Of a stretch of DNA of 64,000 bases, positions 34,260 to 46,499 are shown in pieces. This DNA comes from Owenia fusiformis (lineage: Eukaryota > Annelida > Polychaeta > Sabellida > Oweniidae): the NCBI GenBank assembly GCA_903813345.2, contig CAIIXF020000009.1, forward strand, positions 38,063,759 through 38,127,758, written 5' to 3'. The translations under genes and the position numbers were made by a program. The first letter of the stretch is position 1. Every line of letters begins with the position of its first letter. Under the pieces are notes generated by a model. The model did not search any database and was not told the origin of the DNA. It was given only the letters and a program-made list of their open reading frames with translations.

Positions 34260-37200
34260 TTATTTGTGAAGTTTACATTTTTGGCAGTCTCCCATTTCAT
34301 TTGAGAAAACACACTCAGTTGAGAGGAAGTTAATAGTATCCATGGAAACGTTACTCCAGTCCTTGGCCAATGCTTCGTTTCTGTGTTCGCCTGAACCAAC
34401 CAGTTGGTGTGCAGGTGGAAGAGCTGCTGATACGTCAGGATATTTCAGACATTGGTTTGAATTCCCATTCTTATTAGTAACGTCATCAATAAAATCTTGT
34501 ATAATATTATTTTCAAGTATGACTGTTTCAATATTGGCATCACTCTTCGATTTGGTAACATCTATATGGTTTTTGTCAAAAGTAGGTATACAGCTCTCAC
34601 TCTGAGTTTCAATGACATCGTATTTTGCTTCATTCTCTAATCCATTCCTATGACTCCATCTTAAATTAGAATTCTTATAAGGCAGTAGACATGTTTTTGC
34701 ATTTGATTTTGACAATGGTATCTCTTGATGTGATTCTTCAGTATCCAAAGACCAATATGATGATTTAGAAGCATGTCTGTCCATATCCCCACCGTCCAAC
34801 GAGAAATAGGACCGCGAATCCTCGCCTTTGTGAATACACCCATCATCCAAAGATATGTAAGACCTAGAATCTTTTCCTCTGTGAATATCCCCACCGTCCA
34901 AAGACAAAAAGGACTGTGAATCTTGTACTTTGTGAATGTGTCCATCATCCAAAGACAAAAATGATTTAGAAGACTGTCCCTTGTGAATTCCTCCACTTCC
35001 TACGGACAAAAAGGACGAAGCATGACTTTCTTGAATGTCTCTACTGCCTATGGACAGAAAGGATGACTGTGACGGTTGCTCCTGGCCATCTGGCTTTATG
35101 TGTGGTTGACATGTATGTAAATCTTCACGAGTCCCTTCTATACATGAGAGGCCTTCAATGTTACTGTGGTCCGATGTAGACGTTACTTCTAACACAGCAG
35201 GATTTGTATTTTCCCTGGAACATACGACGTAAATTGTAAAGCAAAATGTGATGACATATGCGTATTTAATATACTTTTTCAAATCTCACCCAATATAATT
35301 ATTAATTAAAACACTATGATTCAAGACCACGTTTCACTGAAAATTTCACTTGAAAGCCAATGGAAAAAATACAAATGATTTCTGTCGTCCTAAGAGTACA
35401 ATACAGTGCGTATAAAAAAACGCAACAGATTGTTATCTCGGAAAAGCACAAAACCAGTGATAACAGCATTGATTTCATTCAATGTACCATAAAGCCACGT
35501 GTCTCCTCTTTATAATGATAGATCATTCATTGGTATTGGGTCATGGTTGGGCGAGTCATCATACCATTTGCAAAGTGGGCCAAAATGAACTTGGGACCAA
35601 GTTATAAACATCGCAGAAGTCAGTGTACGGAGCCCGATGCAATATTGGAAGAAAACATAAAACCAATGCTGACTGCATCCTTTTCATTCAATGTACCAAA
35701 AAGCCAAATAACTCCTCTTTGCAATGGAATATCATTCATTCTCCGGGAGTCATGGCTGGCCGAATAATCATTAATTTTGCAAAGTGGGGCGAAATTCAGC
35801 TCAGAACCAAGTTTTAAACATTGCAAAAGTCAGTACAAGGGGCATAGGAGCTATTGGAAGAAGGTGTGACAGATGTGGCATAGACAGTAAAAACTGTTCA
35901 TATTCATACTCTTGCGAGAATACATCCTGTACCCCTCCAAATTGCCACCACTTCCTTGCACATAAAGATACGCTCATCTGTTAACGTCATGCATGCCTGA
36001 GTCATCTGTGGGTTAAAGCATAGAAAAGCAGCCCATGGGCAATTCTTTCTCGAGGTTTTGCAATATCTGGTGGAGTAATTGTGAGCACGGATGCTCCTGA
36101 GATACCTCCAAAAGAAAAAGTCACAACAATTCAATTAAGTGGAACTTCCTTTGGCACTTTACGCTTGCACTGATTCTTGCTATATCTAAAACTTGGTCCT
36201 GAGCCGATTTTGACCCACTGTGCAAATGGAAGGATTTCTCACCCAACCATTACAACGTGTGAATGAATGACATATCATTGCAAAGAAGAGAGACGTGGCT
36301 TTATGGTACATTGAATGAAATTGATGTAGTCTTCACTAGTTTTGTGATTTTACGAGATAAGAACTTGTTGCGTTTTTTATACGCCCTGTATAAGTGTTAT
36401 AGACAATACATCAATTATCAACCTCAACTGATGATACATTTTGATTCACAACTTGCTGCGGCAATTGAATGTGTTGGCTATGTTCTCAAATCCCTTTTAC
36501 CTGATAATGAATGTTGTTCATTCCTTACATGCACATACAAACAGGTGTGGAATACAAATGCGTAAAGGACCAGGTATGGTATGGCAGGTCATTCTAGGCA
36601 TCTCTTGACGAGGAATATTTACTCACCATAAATACATTTTAAAAAATAAGCCGTAATGGGGTCCTGAACAGTGGTTTTGGGAGCGTTCGCTTGCTATTTT
36701 TATCATTAAACTAAGTTTACCTATTATAAATCAATACTTGCTTCTTCAAAGTAAAGTTATTAGGATCAGTTCTTGAACCATTCTAAGGAAAAATAATACA
36801 TTACTTTACTCCAAGGAACATTATTTTTATGAAAATGTATTTATGGTAGGAATAGACAAAGATATGGCCATCATAAATCTTTTTTAAGACTTTTGCTATC
36901 AACTTACAGACAACAATGTCTCAACTATAATCTCAGGTTTGTCAATGTTGTCAATTTAGTAAAAGTAACAATAAAGAATTGTAAACCTCTAGAAGTCACC
37001 TGACAAAATTGTATACCGATACTCAGATACTGTAAACTTTGGAAGTACTCTCCGAGACCGATGACCTTTACAATACTTTCAACGTTTACAGTTTTGCCAG
37101 TTGACCTCTAGAGAGGTCTTTAATTGTATACATTATGTATTATACTTTTCGGAACTATCTGTTGATCCTCGCCAGTTATCCCGTCGTGCTTCTTTTTCCA

Positions 37201-37735
37201 CATTGGCCTTTTCGGGTATGAACTCTAACCTGATTGTCTCAACAGCATTCTGAATAATATTCCCGTTTGCATCTTTGAGAATATGCACATCACAATGTGT
37301 CGTTTCATCTGTTTCGAATTCAGATATAATTTCATTTTTGCACTCAGGCTGCATTGTCATATACATTTTCCGTCGGAATATGTAATTCATTGATATTCCA
37401 GTTATTAATGTCACAGTTCCAATGCCAAGTAAAATGGGACCAACGATTATATAATCCTTCCGTTGTTCCAGAAATAATGTTCCTGCCCCCACAACATCGC
37501 TTGCGCTGCAAATCGTCATTATGAATCCAATTACAATGAGTATAAGGCTAATAAGGACCATAAAATGAGCAAGCTTTCTTTTTTTATTCCACCGTTTAAG
37601 CCCTTCCGGTTGAAATAGTGATCGACTTGTATTTGCAAAATCAGAAAAGGTACGACTGACGCTTTGCATACCATACTTTTCACCATTTGGAGAGCCAGTT
37701 CTCTTCTTAAACTCCATGGTCACTGTTTTGTTCAA
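34260..37735 (-). CDS. Two-pass membrane protein with 17-residue repeat tail (two-exon model, 514 aa)
   Basis: Exon 1 (37735-37146) encodes a Ser/Lys-rich N-terminus, two membrane helices (about 57-78 and 95-120, the second with GPILLGIG) and a short tail. Exon 2 (35214-34260) encodes a hydrophilic domain with about six 17-residue repeats of the type SFLSLDGGDIHRGKDS, then an acidic C-terminus. Donor GTATAA and acceptor TTCCAG join in phase (GAA AA|G GAA). Without this splice the two pieces would be separate proteins of 200 aa (stop TAA at 37133) and 340 aa; the latter would begin MKKYIKYAYVITFCF, which looks like a signal peptide but also like a pyrimidine-rich intron end. The helix-loop-helix with GPxxxGxG recalls TMEM200 proteins, but only loosely. 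The intron holds a mariner-type element. Confidence 0.55.
35404..36388. mobile_element. Mariner/Tc1-type non-autonomous element with an extra internal arm copy
   Basis: Ends CAGTGCGTATAAAAAAACGC and inverse GCGTTTTTTATACGCCCTG, with TA on each side (35402-35403, 36389-36390). Inverted arms of about 190 bp contain AATGTACCATAAAGCCACGT. A third, diverged copy of the arm (35685-35850) follows the left arm as a direct repeat. No transposase frame is present. Confidence 0.8.
37005..37130. repeat. Palindromic dispersed repeat, TTGTATAC ends
   Basis: AAATTGTATACCGATACTCA and the end TCTTTAATTGTATAC are inverse, and GTTTACAGTTTTGCCAGTTGA pairs with inner sequence. It resembles 10390-10530. It lies just after the stop codon that exon 1 of the two-pass membrane gene would reach if unspliced. 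Confidence 0.45.
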
Positions 37736-38387
37736 CTCATCATATATAGTTATTTCGTTTTATGATCCATTTCTGGAAATACCGAATGATTGTATCCCAA
37801 GGACCCATCTATGTCCGGAAAACTGCGTATGTTTTTATGGTTGTCTTGCTTAGAGACCAATTGTTTCTGTTACGTCACATTGATCTAGTTCAAGAATGAA
37901 TTTCAAAACTGAAATAACCTTCTGTACACCCCATGGAAACAGATCGCATAGAATTACGTTCGCATGATGCGAGACCACTAGAAACATTTGTCACCTATGT
38001 AGCAAATTATTTTTTACTGTATTATAAATGGTAAATGACACATGTCATTATATTCTACAAATATGAAAATAGCATGACGTTCTGATAATGCAGGGTAACT
38101 CGTTTGAAAAGTAATGGCGGTGATTGAAATGTAAAGATAATGCCGCGACGAAATATTTGCAGACTTTGAAAAACTAAGAAATATACATCACAAATCGAAT
38201 TTTTCAAAAGAGAAAAAAATATATGTATAAATAGTAAGGCATGTTGGTCCAATTGCCCCTAGTAGCATGTCACACCATGGACTTATAATCACTTGAAGTG
38301 CATGCTTTAAAATTCTATTTGTCGTTGTTAACTTAATTACGTACACTAAAATATTAAAATTGCGAAAGAATTTAGGACTAAGAATTT
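37736..38387. other. Upstream region of the two-pass membrane gene
   Basis: Contains the promoter of the minus-strand gene, but I cannot point to a clear TATA or other motif. No coding exon seen. Confidence 0.35.
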
Positions 38388-38901
38388 CTCCATCTAAAAT
38401 GTCACTCGACTTTTTGGCAATTAAAAGTCCCTGCCTGCATTTAGTAGTCATATATTGTCATGTGCATAATTTTGAAACCATATCCTAATTATTTCACAAA
38501 CCCTTTGTTGATTCTGCCATAGTTTCCAATTTGTAAACAGCATTTAGCCTTTTTAATTGGGAACTTTTTTGAAATTTCCAAAATGGCTGCCATGTGATTC
38601 CAGAATTAACATGAGTGTGACGTGACATCACAGTTGCTCGTTCCTAGGTAACAACAAGATCACAATTGCTCGTTTCTAGATAGCAACAAGATTTTTGATA
38701 AAATGGCACAGAATTACCCTGATTAACACCCTTAAAATCCGATTTTCAAAGAATATATTTGGAGAAACAATAAAAGGTAAGTGGAATAAATTAGAAGATG
38801 GTTTCAAGTTACCACAGAAGTCAATTTGAAACTCAAGAATGCTTTCTTTGACTCATAATCACAAAAAAGTCGAGTGACATTTTAGATGGAGAATTTCTTA
38901 C
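38388..38901. repeat. Widely spaced inverted repeat (about 35 bp arms)
   Basis: AAGAATTTCTCCATCTAAAA with following TGTCACTCGACTTTTT (38388-38415) is repeated in inverse at 38866-38901. The 450-bp centre does not pair. It may be a decayed transposon; no target duplication was identified. Confidence 0.5.
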
Positions 38902-39068
38902 ATTCACTTTTCGTTAAAAAACATCTGAGAAAATATATTTCTAAGGGTGAGGTAATTCAGGTAGTTGCTGTGTTGCCTCGCTACGCTCAAGACATGCATC
39001 TTGGTCACATACTAAGATTAGTATCAAAGAAAAAGGAAAAAACACTATACGTGTAACTGCCTTTACCA

Positions 39069-39798
39069 CACTCTATGCAGACAGAGCCTGCGGGAAATAT
39101 TGGGTGCGGAGCAAATGAGCGGAGGGTGCGGAGCTAACGGTCATTTTTGAATTTAAATTTGGGATATTTCTGAAATTAAGCCGTTTTGGGACTTCAAATA
39201 TACCAAGATATGTGTATTTGACACCAAATATCAATACAATTGTGAAAATAGTAACGCAATTCATTTTATAGCGACGCAGTGTGCCTTAAACCTTTCCCAG
39301 ACCTATATATTTTGAAATTATCCTTTTAATACTGAGTCCCCAGCATTCATAAAAATGGTGTTCAAGGTACACTATCTATACAAATTATTTTTGCATCTTG
39401 GAAGCCAAGCAGTATCTGTGTGATTTTATAAAAATTCGGAAATGTTTTCAGATATGAGCCCCCTCTAAATATTGGGTGCGGAGGAGCTCCATAAACGTAC
39501 CTCCGCACCCAATATTAAGAGGGGGCTCATATCTGAAGAACATTTCCGAATTTTTATATATAGGTTTGGGAAATGTTTAAGGCATACTGCGTCGCTATAA
39601 AATGAATTGCACTACTATTTTCACAATTTTATTGATATTTGGTGTCAAATACACATATCTTGGAATATTTGAAGTCCCAAAACGGCTTAGTTTCAGAAAT
39701 ATCCCCAATTTTAAATTCAAAAATGACCGTTAGCTCCGCACCCTCCGCTCATTTGCGCCGCACCCAATATTTCCCACAGGCTCTGTCTGCATAGGGTG
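39069..39798. mobile_element. 730-bp palindromic transposon, CAC ends and TACCA target duplication
   Basis: Ends CACTCTATGCAGACAGAGCC and inverse GGCTCTGTCTGCATAGGGTG. The 5-mer TACCA lies directly outside both (39064-39068, 39799-39803). The arms pair over about 240 bp, and the centre (39450-39540) forms its own hairpin around CCTCCGCACCCAATATT. It encodes nothing. Confidence 0.85.
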
Positions 39799-39803
39799 TA
39801 CCA

Positions 39804-40916
39804 TATTACAATTTAATCATTTAATTTCTAAATTTACAATATACCTTTGCACTAAAATAATGATGTTTGGGAATATAATGTCCTTTGATGGCTAGATTAG
39901 TGACAGCTTAAGAGAAAATCCAATGACTTTATTATGATTCTATGGTCTGTTATTGAAGATGACACAATGATAGGCCAAACAGACCCAATTTGTTTTTATG
40001 GTCATAGGATCCAACTAAAGCTACAGCTGTCCGAAAAAAAGCTTGCGACAACCAACATGAATCTTTTAAAGTTTATGGTGAAAATCACAAAATGAATACA
40101 CTTCAAGTATTTTTAGTATATTATAATTATATACTGTCAAATGAATAGAAATTATTTAATCGCTCCTTTGAATTGTGAGTCATTGAAAATGGTTGAAAAT
40201 GTTGAGTTACGTAAGATGTGCCTTAATCACCGTGTTTCACTATACCTGAGATTTTATTGTCTTGGAACAGACAATTAACATTCCTTATACTTGATACTTA
40301 AATTAATATTTCTGCCTTTAAAGAGTTAAAGATTTGACAACGTTTTCACCATGCATTCCATCAATTTACCGTAATGAATATTTTGCTCATGTCCATAAAT
40401 GATTTTGCTTGCCTTTTTCGTTCCCCCAATTCAAAACAAGATATTATAAGAATGACTCAAGGGCATTGTATGCTGCATATCTGACACGTGTAAACCATTC
40501 TGATACTCCTATAGCATCTTTCTGTTTCACGCATATCAGGGCTGAGAAGAAATGAGATGTCATGGTTTATCATGGTGCGTGTAAATACTCAAGACCAAGT
40601 TCAGTCAGTATTGAACAGAGCCAAGATGGAATAGGTACGGGTACTTGCATCATTGTTGCTATTTTATGATAAACATGAATGTCTTAGGTTGCCCCGGGTA
40701 GGTTGCTCATGATAAGTTTTGCTTCTCATGGCTATCGTTACGCCTCTCTGGCAAGGGAACCCTTGACAAATTCTATGACACGTACATGTATCCGTAACAA
40801 AGGATATAATATTTTCAACATTTACATATTCGCATTTCTCTAACGCAGGCATGACACCATACTGTAGTGTCAGTAAATATTATTTATTTTAAACATTTAC
40901 ATATTCGCATTTCTGT
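39804..40916. other. Intergenic DNA, nothing recognised
   Basis: AT-rich DNA. ACATTTACATATTCGCATTTCT occurs as a split phrase at about 40818 and 40893, indicating a small direct repeat. No gene supported. Confidence 0.4.
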
Positions 40917-40921
40917 AATAC

Positions 40922-42214
40922 CACGGTGTATAACCCAAACGCTCCTACATGCACGACGGAGCGTTTCATTACTGAAATTAAACAAAGAAACGCTCCGAAG
41001 TAGGAAAACTGGCTGGCGGGAATAATGAGCCGTCTGACGATTTCCCCAATAATGGGAATAAGAGGTATGAGTTACATATTTCGAGTATACCATTCGATGG
41101 GTGTGATATTCATGTTGTACTTGGCTGGCTGTTGACGTTTGAAGCAATTAGGAAGAGCTGTACGAAGCAGTATAGTTATCAAAATCCAAAAACGTATTTG
41201 TCATTCTACCGGTCAAAACCCCTTTTGTCGATATATGTGATCAGTTGAGCCAAGATTAGAGCACCAACGTTTATTTTAGTCAAATTCCAATGCTTCAACG
41301 CACCATACATTATCGTATTAGTGATTTGATGACCGAAAATCCAGTCTTAAAAATGATGACATTCTCATATTCAAGAAACGCTCCGATCTGGTTAACACAG
41401 TAAACTGGAAACGCTCCGGTAGTCTAGATCTGTTTAGGAAATATATAGCTTGCCTTTCCTTTTCAGGAAGAGAAAGAAAAGATCTATTATACCCCTTGGC
41501 ATCAAAAGAAGAAAGATTAATTCACATATAAATTTTCTTTTTTTTCTGTAGTTTTATGATTTAGCACACATGTAGGCATGACATCATCTAATGTAGGCTT
41601 AAATCAGCTAGTTGCACGTTTAGCACCACCAGGTTCATATGTTTCAATTTGCCTAACAAGTACAACACGTTTTTGAGAGAAAGATTCGATTCGGAACTCT
41701 TCTCTAATAATCTGAAAATGATATCAAAACAAAATCTGTAAGAGCGTTTCTATAATTGTGCTCTAAATCGACGGAGCGTTTCGAGGAAAACAAGCGATTT
41801 CTTGAGAACAAGTAATGCATTTGGACTGGGATTTTAGGAAATGAGAATATACGAGTTTGTGATCTACTTCTTTAACAGAAAGATTAACGTTTTCATAGAA
41901 ATACTAGTTTAATTCGTAATTTGTGGTCAAATCGTCATCTTCAGATTCGTTCGATCTACACTACGGAGCTTTGATCAAGCAAATAACAGTTTACCACCAG
42001 AAGTTGAATAAATAAGATCTTTGCTCACGGTATTGTTCATCGAATGGTACATAATATTTCACCATAACATATGATATGTAAGAGAAACGAGAGAAACAAT
42101 ACTGACGGTCATAGTGAAATCTTCATTAGCCGCCATTTTATTTCGCTCTGGAGCGTTTCCGCATAAATGAAACGCTCCGTCGTGCATGTAGGAGCGTTTG
42201 GGTTATACACCGTG
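40922..42214. mobile_element. 1.3 kb transposon, CACGGTG ends, AATAC target duplication, GAAACGCTCCG array
   Basis: Terminal inverted repeats of about 50 bp begin CACGGTGTATAACCCAAACG. AATAC flanks both ends (40917-40921, 42215-42219). The 11-mer GAAACGCTCCG or its complement (sometimes with one end base changed) recurs inside the arms and across the interior (about 40961, 40987, 41378, 41409, 41770, 42150, 42169). CACGGTG with a 5-bp duplication fits the published CAC-starting Transib/RAG-type terminus; no transposase is present, so it would be non-autonomous. Confidence 0.82.
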
Positions 42215-42219
42215 AATAC

Positions 42220-43309
42220 GTGTACGTGTCATATACGTATGTCTGGATTGTGTTTTGTAACGATTTGCATATTCCTTTATATATAGAGTAGGACGCGGTG
42301 TCCTAGAAACAATAGTTGAACTACATGTGGTAGGAGACTAATGGTTTGCAAAGGAAGTAGTGCGCTCTCCATTATGATCTCCCCATGAAGTGTAACACCT
42401 CCGCCTTCGAAGCTTAGTTGATAACGAAGCAACTGAGTAGAAAATTCAACGAAGGTTAGATCCCAACGTAGCTTTTTTGCCAATGTAACAGGTAGCGGTA
42501 GAACTATCCTTATTTTTTGTACCATTGGGATGCATGTTAAATTGACAAAGTTCAAATTAGAATTTCGCAAATCGCAGCCCATCGATTTTCAAAGAATTTC
42601 AGAGAAATGCAGCAACACATCTCACCTTCATGTCAAAAAAATTTCAACAAAAATATCCCATGAAAATCAGAAGTTCTGCTCTCTTACATAGTAGGAGTAC
42701 CAAAACGCCATCATATTTGTGTACATTGACCAATTCACCACTACCAAGGTCATCCATCTGCAGAAAGTAATCTCAAAGATTTTACCGTTCACTGTTATGC
42801 TCATATGTTTCCCAGTTATTCTGAGCATTATATGCCTGCAAATTAGAGTATTCTATCCAAATATGGTGCTGTAGTATACCTTTGAAGTCCCCAAACAGGT
42901 TTTTAATAGAACTACTTTTGTAATACCACGAAATAAACAAACGAGTAAGGATAGTACACTCAGCTTCGTTAGAAAGTGCTTAGTTGGCGGTTTGCGCATA
43001 CGCGTAAGAACATTTTGTATTAAATGGTCATGAAATAGTAAGTTGAACCAACAGCCGAATCCAAGATATTTAGTAATGGCTAGAATCACGCAATATCATG
43101 GTATAACTGAGAAGCCCATTCGGGAATCGTTTTTATACGGCCCCTGTATGAACCCCAAATCCAATCCCACCTAGTAATTATAACTATTCCATATGTTTTC
43201 CAAGAGAAATGATAGAAAAATGAGAAGAATACGTATTGACTAAATATATAAAAATCGTAGTAATTGGAGAAATCTATGGACGTGTGTACGGAATCACATT
43301 CATCTGGTT
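42220..43309. other. Intergenic DNA, nothing recognised
   Basis: No exon, tandem array or clear element. A TAGCTTCGTTAG-like phrase recurs near 42965, 43775 and 43835 and could belong to an old repeat. Confidence 0.4.
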
Positions 43310-43480
43310 CTCAATTCAATTCAATTTCAAAATAATTTATTTCAGTTTTCATTACAAAATTTACAACATTATACGGGTTATGACAACCCAGGGGGTGTAA
43401 AACTGCCCATAATTAAATTTACAATAAACATGACAACCTGGAAGTTCAAACTAGTCGTTTTCTGTGCAGAATTTTTAAAA
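43310..43480. repeat. Possible retroelement 3' tail
   Basis: TCAATTCAATTTCAAAATAA followed by TTTATTTCAGTTTTCATTAC resembles AT-rich LINE/SINE tails often seen in invertebrate genomes. No coding part is visible; this is a weak call. Confidence 0.25.
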
Positions 43481-43914
43481 TAAAGTTCAAAAGTTATGAT
43501 CATTGATTTATATTAAAATAACAAGAATGTTAATAAATAATGGGCGAGGCAGATGAGTAATGCGCATGCGCAACGAAGCATTTTAAGTGCAGTGTAACAT
43601 TACAGGGGGGGGGGGATTTCCCAAAGATGACCTTTCGTATTGGCACGTTCGAAAACAATTTGATTGGAGATGATGCGGGAGATGACGTAGTGGGGAATCC
43701 CCGAATACGATAGAATATGAAAGAATTGTGGGAGCTACATATAAACTCACTTCTGGTAACACCAAATCATTGCTTCGTTAGTGTTGGATAAACCAGTGTG
43801 GACATAATTTTTTCGCTAACCTTCGTTACAAAAATGCTTCGTTAGACTCAACCCAGCAGTGAAACAGATACCAATAACTAGATCGGTGTAATTGTATTTT
43901 GTAATTGAGTTTAC

Positions 43915-45720
43915 TTTACTTCAAGACTCCAGATTCGGACTTTTTAATTAAAAAACGATTTTGACATCTGATAGTGATGAAAGAAATGTATATGTTCTAT
44001 TTTTCACAAGTCTAAAAGCAAAATTTGAACGTGGTATTTGCGAAAATTACCTAGATTTTGACGTTGACTTTTGACACTCAAAACTTTGAGTTTACTGACT
44101 TTTATATTGTTTTAACTTATTTTAAAGTCAAAATAATGATTTATATGATTTTTTACTATAAAATGTCATAGAAGGTCAACTAGAAGTTGGATCTCAACTT
44201 GGATTTCAGATACGGAATCCTTAGCAAATTTCCTATTTAATTGATACCAATTTTGATAGATTTGAAACCTTTAGAATTTACACCCAAAGTCAGATCTTAG
44301 ATTCGAAATAATTAATACTATTAAATTGATACCAATTTTGGTAGATTTGAAACCCTTGGAATTCACACTTTTTGGCAGTCTATTTCTCAAAATTGGTAAA
44401 ATTCATCCTGACTTATAGATGAGTCAATGAACTAATTCCTTACAAGACATTTTGTAAAACATTGAATTTTAGTGTGATAATCTCGAAAATTTGAATAATA
44501 ACTAGATTTTGACCTTGACCTTTGACAGTCAAAATTTAAAGTTAATTGACTTTATAAGGTCCCAACATTTTCTTCACTACTTTTGACTATCTATCAGGAC
44601 ATAGGGTTCAAAGATGACATATGGACACGCTTATAATGTAAACCTGAATTGAGATTACATTCGTCTCTGATTGGTCAAAATCGACAAACAAAATGGCAGC
44701 CTTAAAATTTTCGAAATACGCTTCGAATAATATTATGTTCATCTGACGCGTTAACCATCATAGCTTCTTATTTCACATCAAGATAAAGAAAGTTAACGGA
44801 ATATGCCTACATCAATATTAAAACATCATTTCATACAATTTAGCTACTCCAAACATTGAAACTGGATAACTTCTTCGTTGACCTACTTTCTGGACACTTT
44901 ATCTTAAAACTAGGTCAAGATACCATCAAAGAATAATAACTAGAAATTGAAAATTGAAGTTCAATTTCAGACTCCCAGACTCCAGTTTTTAGTTCATAGA
45001 TAGATAAATAAATAGATAATTAGATAAATAAATTGATGAATAAATAGATATATACATTACTTTATTGTCATTAATTAATGTAATGAATTATATTAATTGA
45101 TATATTGTATATATCAATTTATTTCGATCTGTCAAGTGGATATTGGCAGCTCGATTTAGCCAAATGTTATTGGCATGTTGGACAAAAATTGCTAATTTGG
45201 TGGCGGCGGTGGGATTATAATCATATCATTTTCTGAGATTTCAAAAGAACCGGAAGTGAAACTGGACAAACAAACCTGACCAACAGACCGGACTGGACCA
45301 ACAGAGTGGACAGACAGGACAGGTATTTTTCAATATTGTCTTCAATATTCTTGACATTGTATCAGGGTGTCATCAGATTGATTTTTCCAAAATTTAAAAA
45401 GGGCGTAGAATCTAAAATCAGAAGTCGGATTCCAATTCTGATTTCAGATTCGGGATCCTTAGAAAATTTTCACCTCACACGTTAAATCTTTTTAATTTTT
45501 TTTCGAACCGGAACCGGAAGTTGGATCAAAATTTGGTTTGCGTGAGAAAATTCTACCCTTATGGAGAACTTTTTATTTTGACCTATTTTCAGGACACCAT
45601 ATCTCAAAATCGGTAAGAGTAATTAAAAACGGATGGCACAATCTCGAATTGGCTTTTTCTAATATACATGATGAAAAAAGATCATTGAGTTTGTAGAAAT
45701 AATGATGAAGTTATTTGACA
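43915..45720. repeat. Degenerate dispersed repeat region shared with 15660-16480
   Basis: Phrases such as GACTCCAGATTCGGACTTTT, TTTTGACCTACTTTCTGGAC and GGACACCATATCTCAAAA recur several times here and in the 3.2 kb transposon at 15030. Bases 44995-45060 are a GATAAATA microsatellite at the same relative position as the purine microsatellite there. No coding capacity; probably decayed copies of one repeat family. Confidence 0.5.
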
Positions 45721-46017
45721 AAATGTTGAAAATGTAAGATTTGGGCTAGTTCTTGATCTTTGACCTAGAAAAAAATTTATAGAAAGAAACAAAGGAAAAG
45801 AAATGAAACAAACAAACAAAGAAGAAAGTAAGAATAAGAATGGCAAAAGCAATCTGGAGTCTAATAATAACGATATTAAAACTGGCAAAAACAAAAGCTT
45901 CCAGATTTCCATCTGGAGTCTAATAATAGGTTAAGATTCTGGTTCAAACCCGTGAAATTCCTCTTAAATCAAATACGACATGTCGATAGCTATCATGGTT
46001 TATTACTGTCTAAATTC

Positions 46018-46025
46018 TATATAAA
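46018..46025 (+). promoter_or_regulatory. Candidate TATA box for the secreted-peptide gene
   Basis: TATATAAA lies about 25-30 bases before a plausible start of transcription and upstream of a short segment ending in a strong GTACGT donor at 46113. That segment (about 46045-46112) lacks ATG and could be the 5' untranslated exon spliced to 51187, where TTCTAG precedes the start codon by one base. Inference from spacing only. Confidence 0.4.
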
Positions 46026-46044
46026 CCGATATATGTGGTTCTGA

Positions 46045-46112
46045 TATCGCATATCAAGCATTCACACTGACAGTGTAGCAAGAGACAACAGAGAAGTCGA
46101 AATATTATCAAG
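46045..46112 (+). other. Candidate 5' untranslated exon
   Basis: AGCATTCACACTGACAGTGT and the following AAGAGACAACAGAGAAG look like a typical invertebrate 5' UTR and end at AAG|GTACGT. It would be joined across a 5 kb intron to the peptide-precursor exon at 51187. Unproven. Confidence 0.35.
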
Positions 46113-46499
46113 GTACGTGAACTTTTTGACGAAATACATCCATATAGGATTGACAATCGAGTGTTTACTATTAGCCTATTTCTGGATCGCGTGTAAATGA
46201 GGATTCAAAAATTCACTAAATTTTGCATAAACTAAATCATCGTAATAAAGGCAAATGATTGGTATCGATATGATGAACTGAATTCAACAATGTTTTTAAT
46301 CAATTATTGAAAACAGAAACACGGTCCTTTATGTAATGTTGACTGATTGACAACAATTCAATGCAAAAATAATTTATATGAATTTTATTTAACTGTTTTT
46401 ATTAACATTTTTTGTTTTTTAGTGCAATTGTTTTTTGTTCCTTTTTACCTATTCTTGAGAATGAAATAAAATATCTTTCCGAAGCTTGTTGGAACAAAA

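Noticed and set aside
43597-43613. Poly-G tract and similar poly-C tracts (9501, 24308, 51967)
   Set aside because: Short homopolymers inside or near repeats, with no sign of further function.
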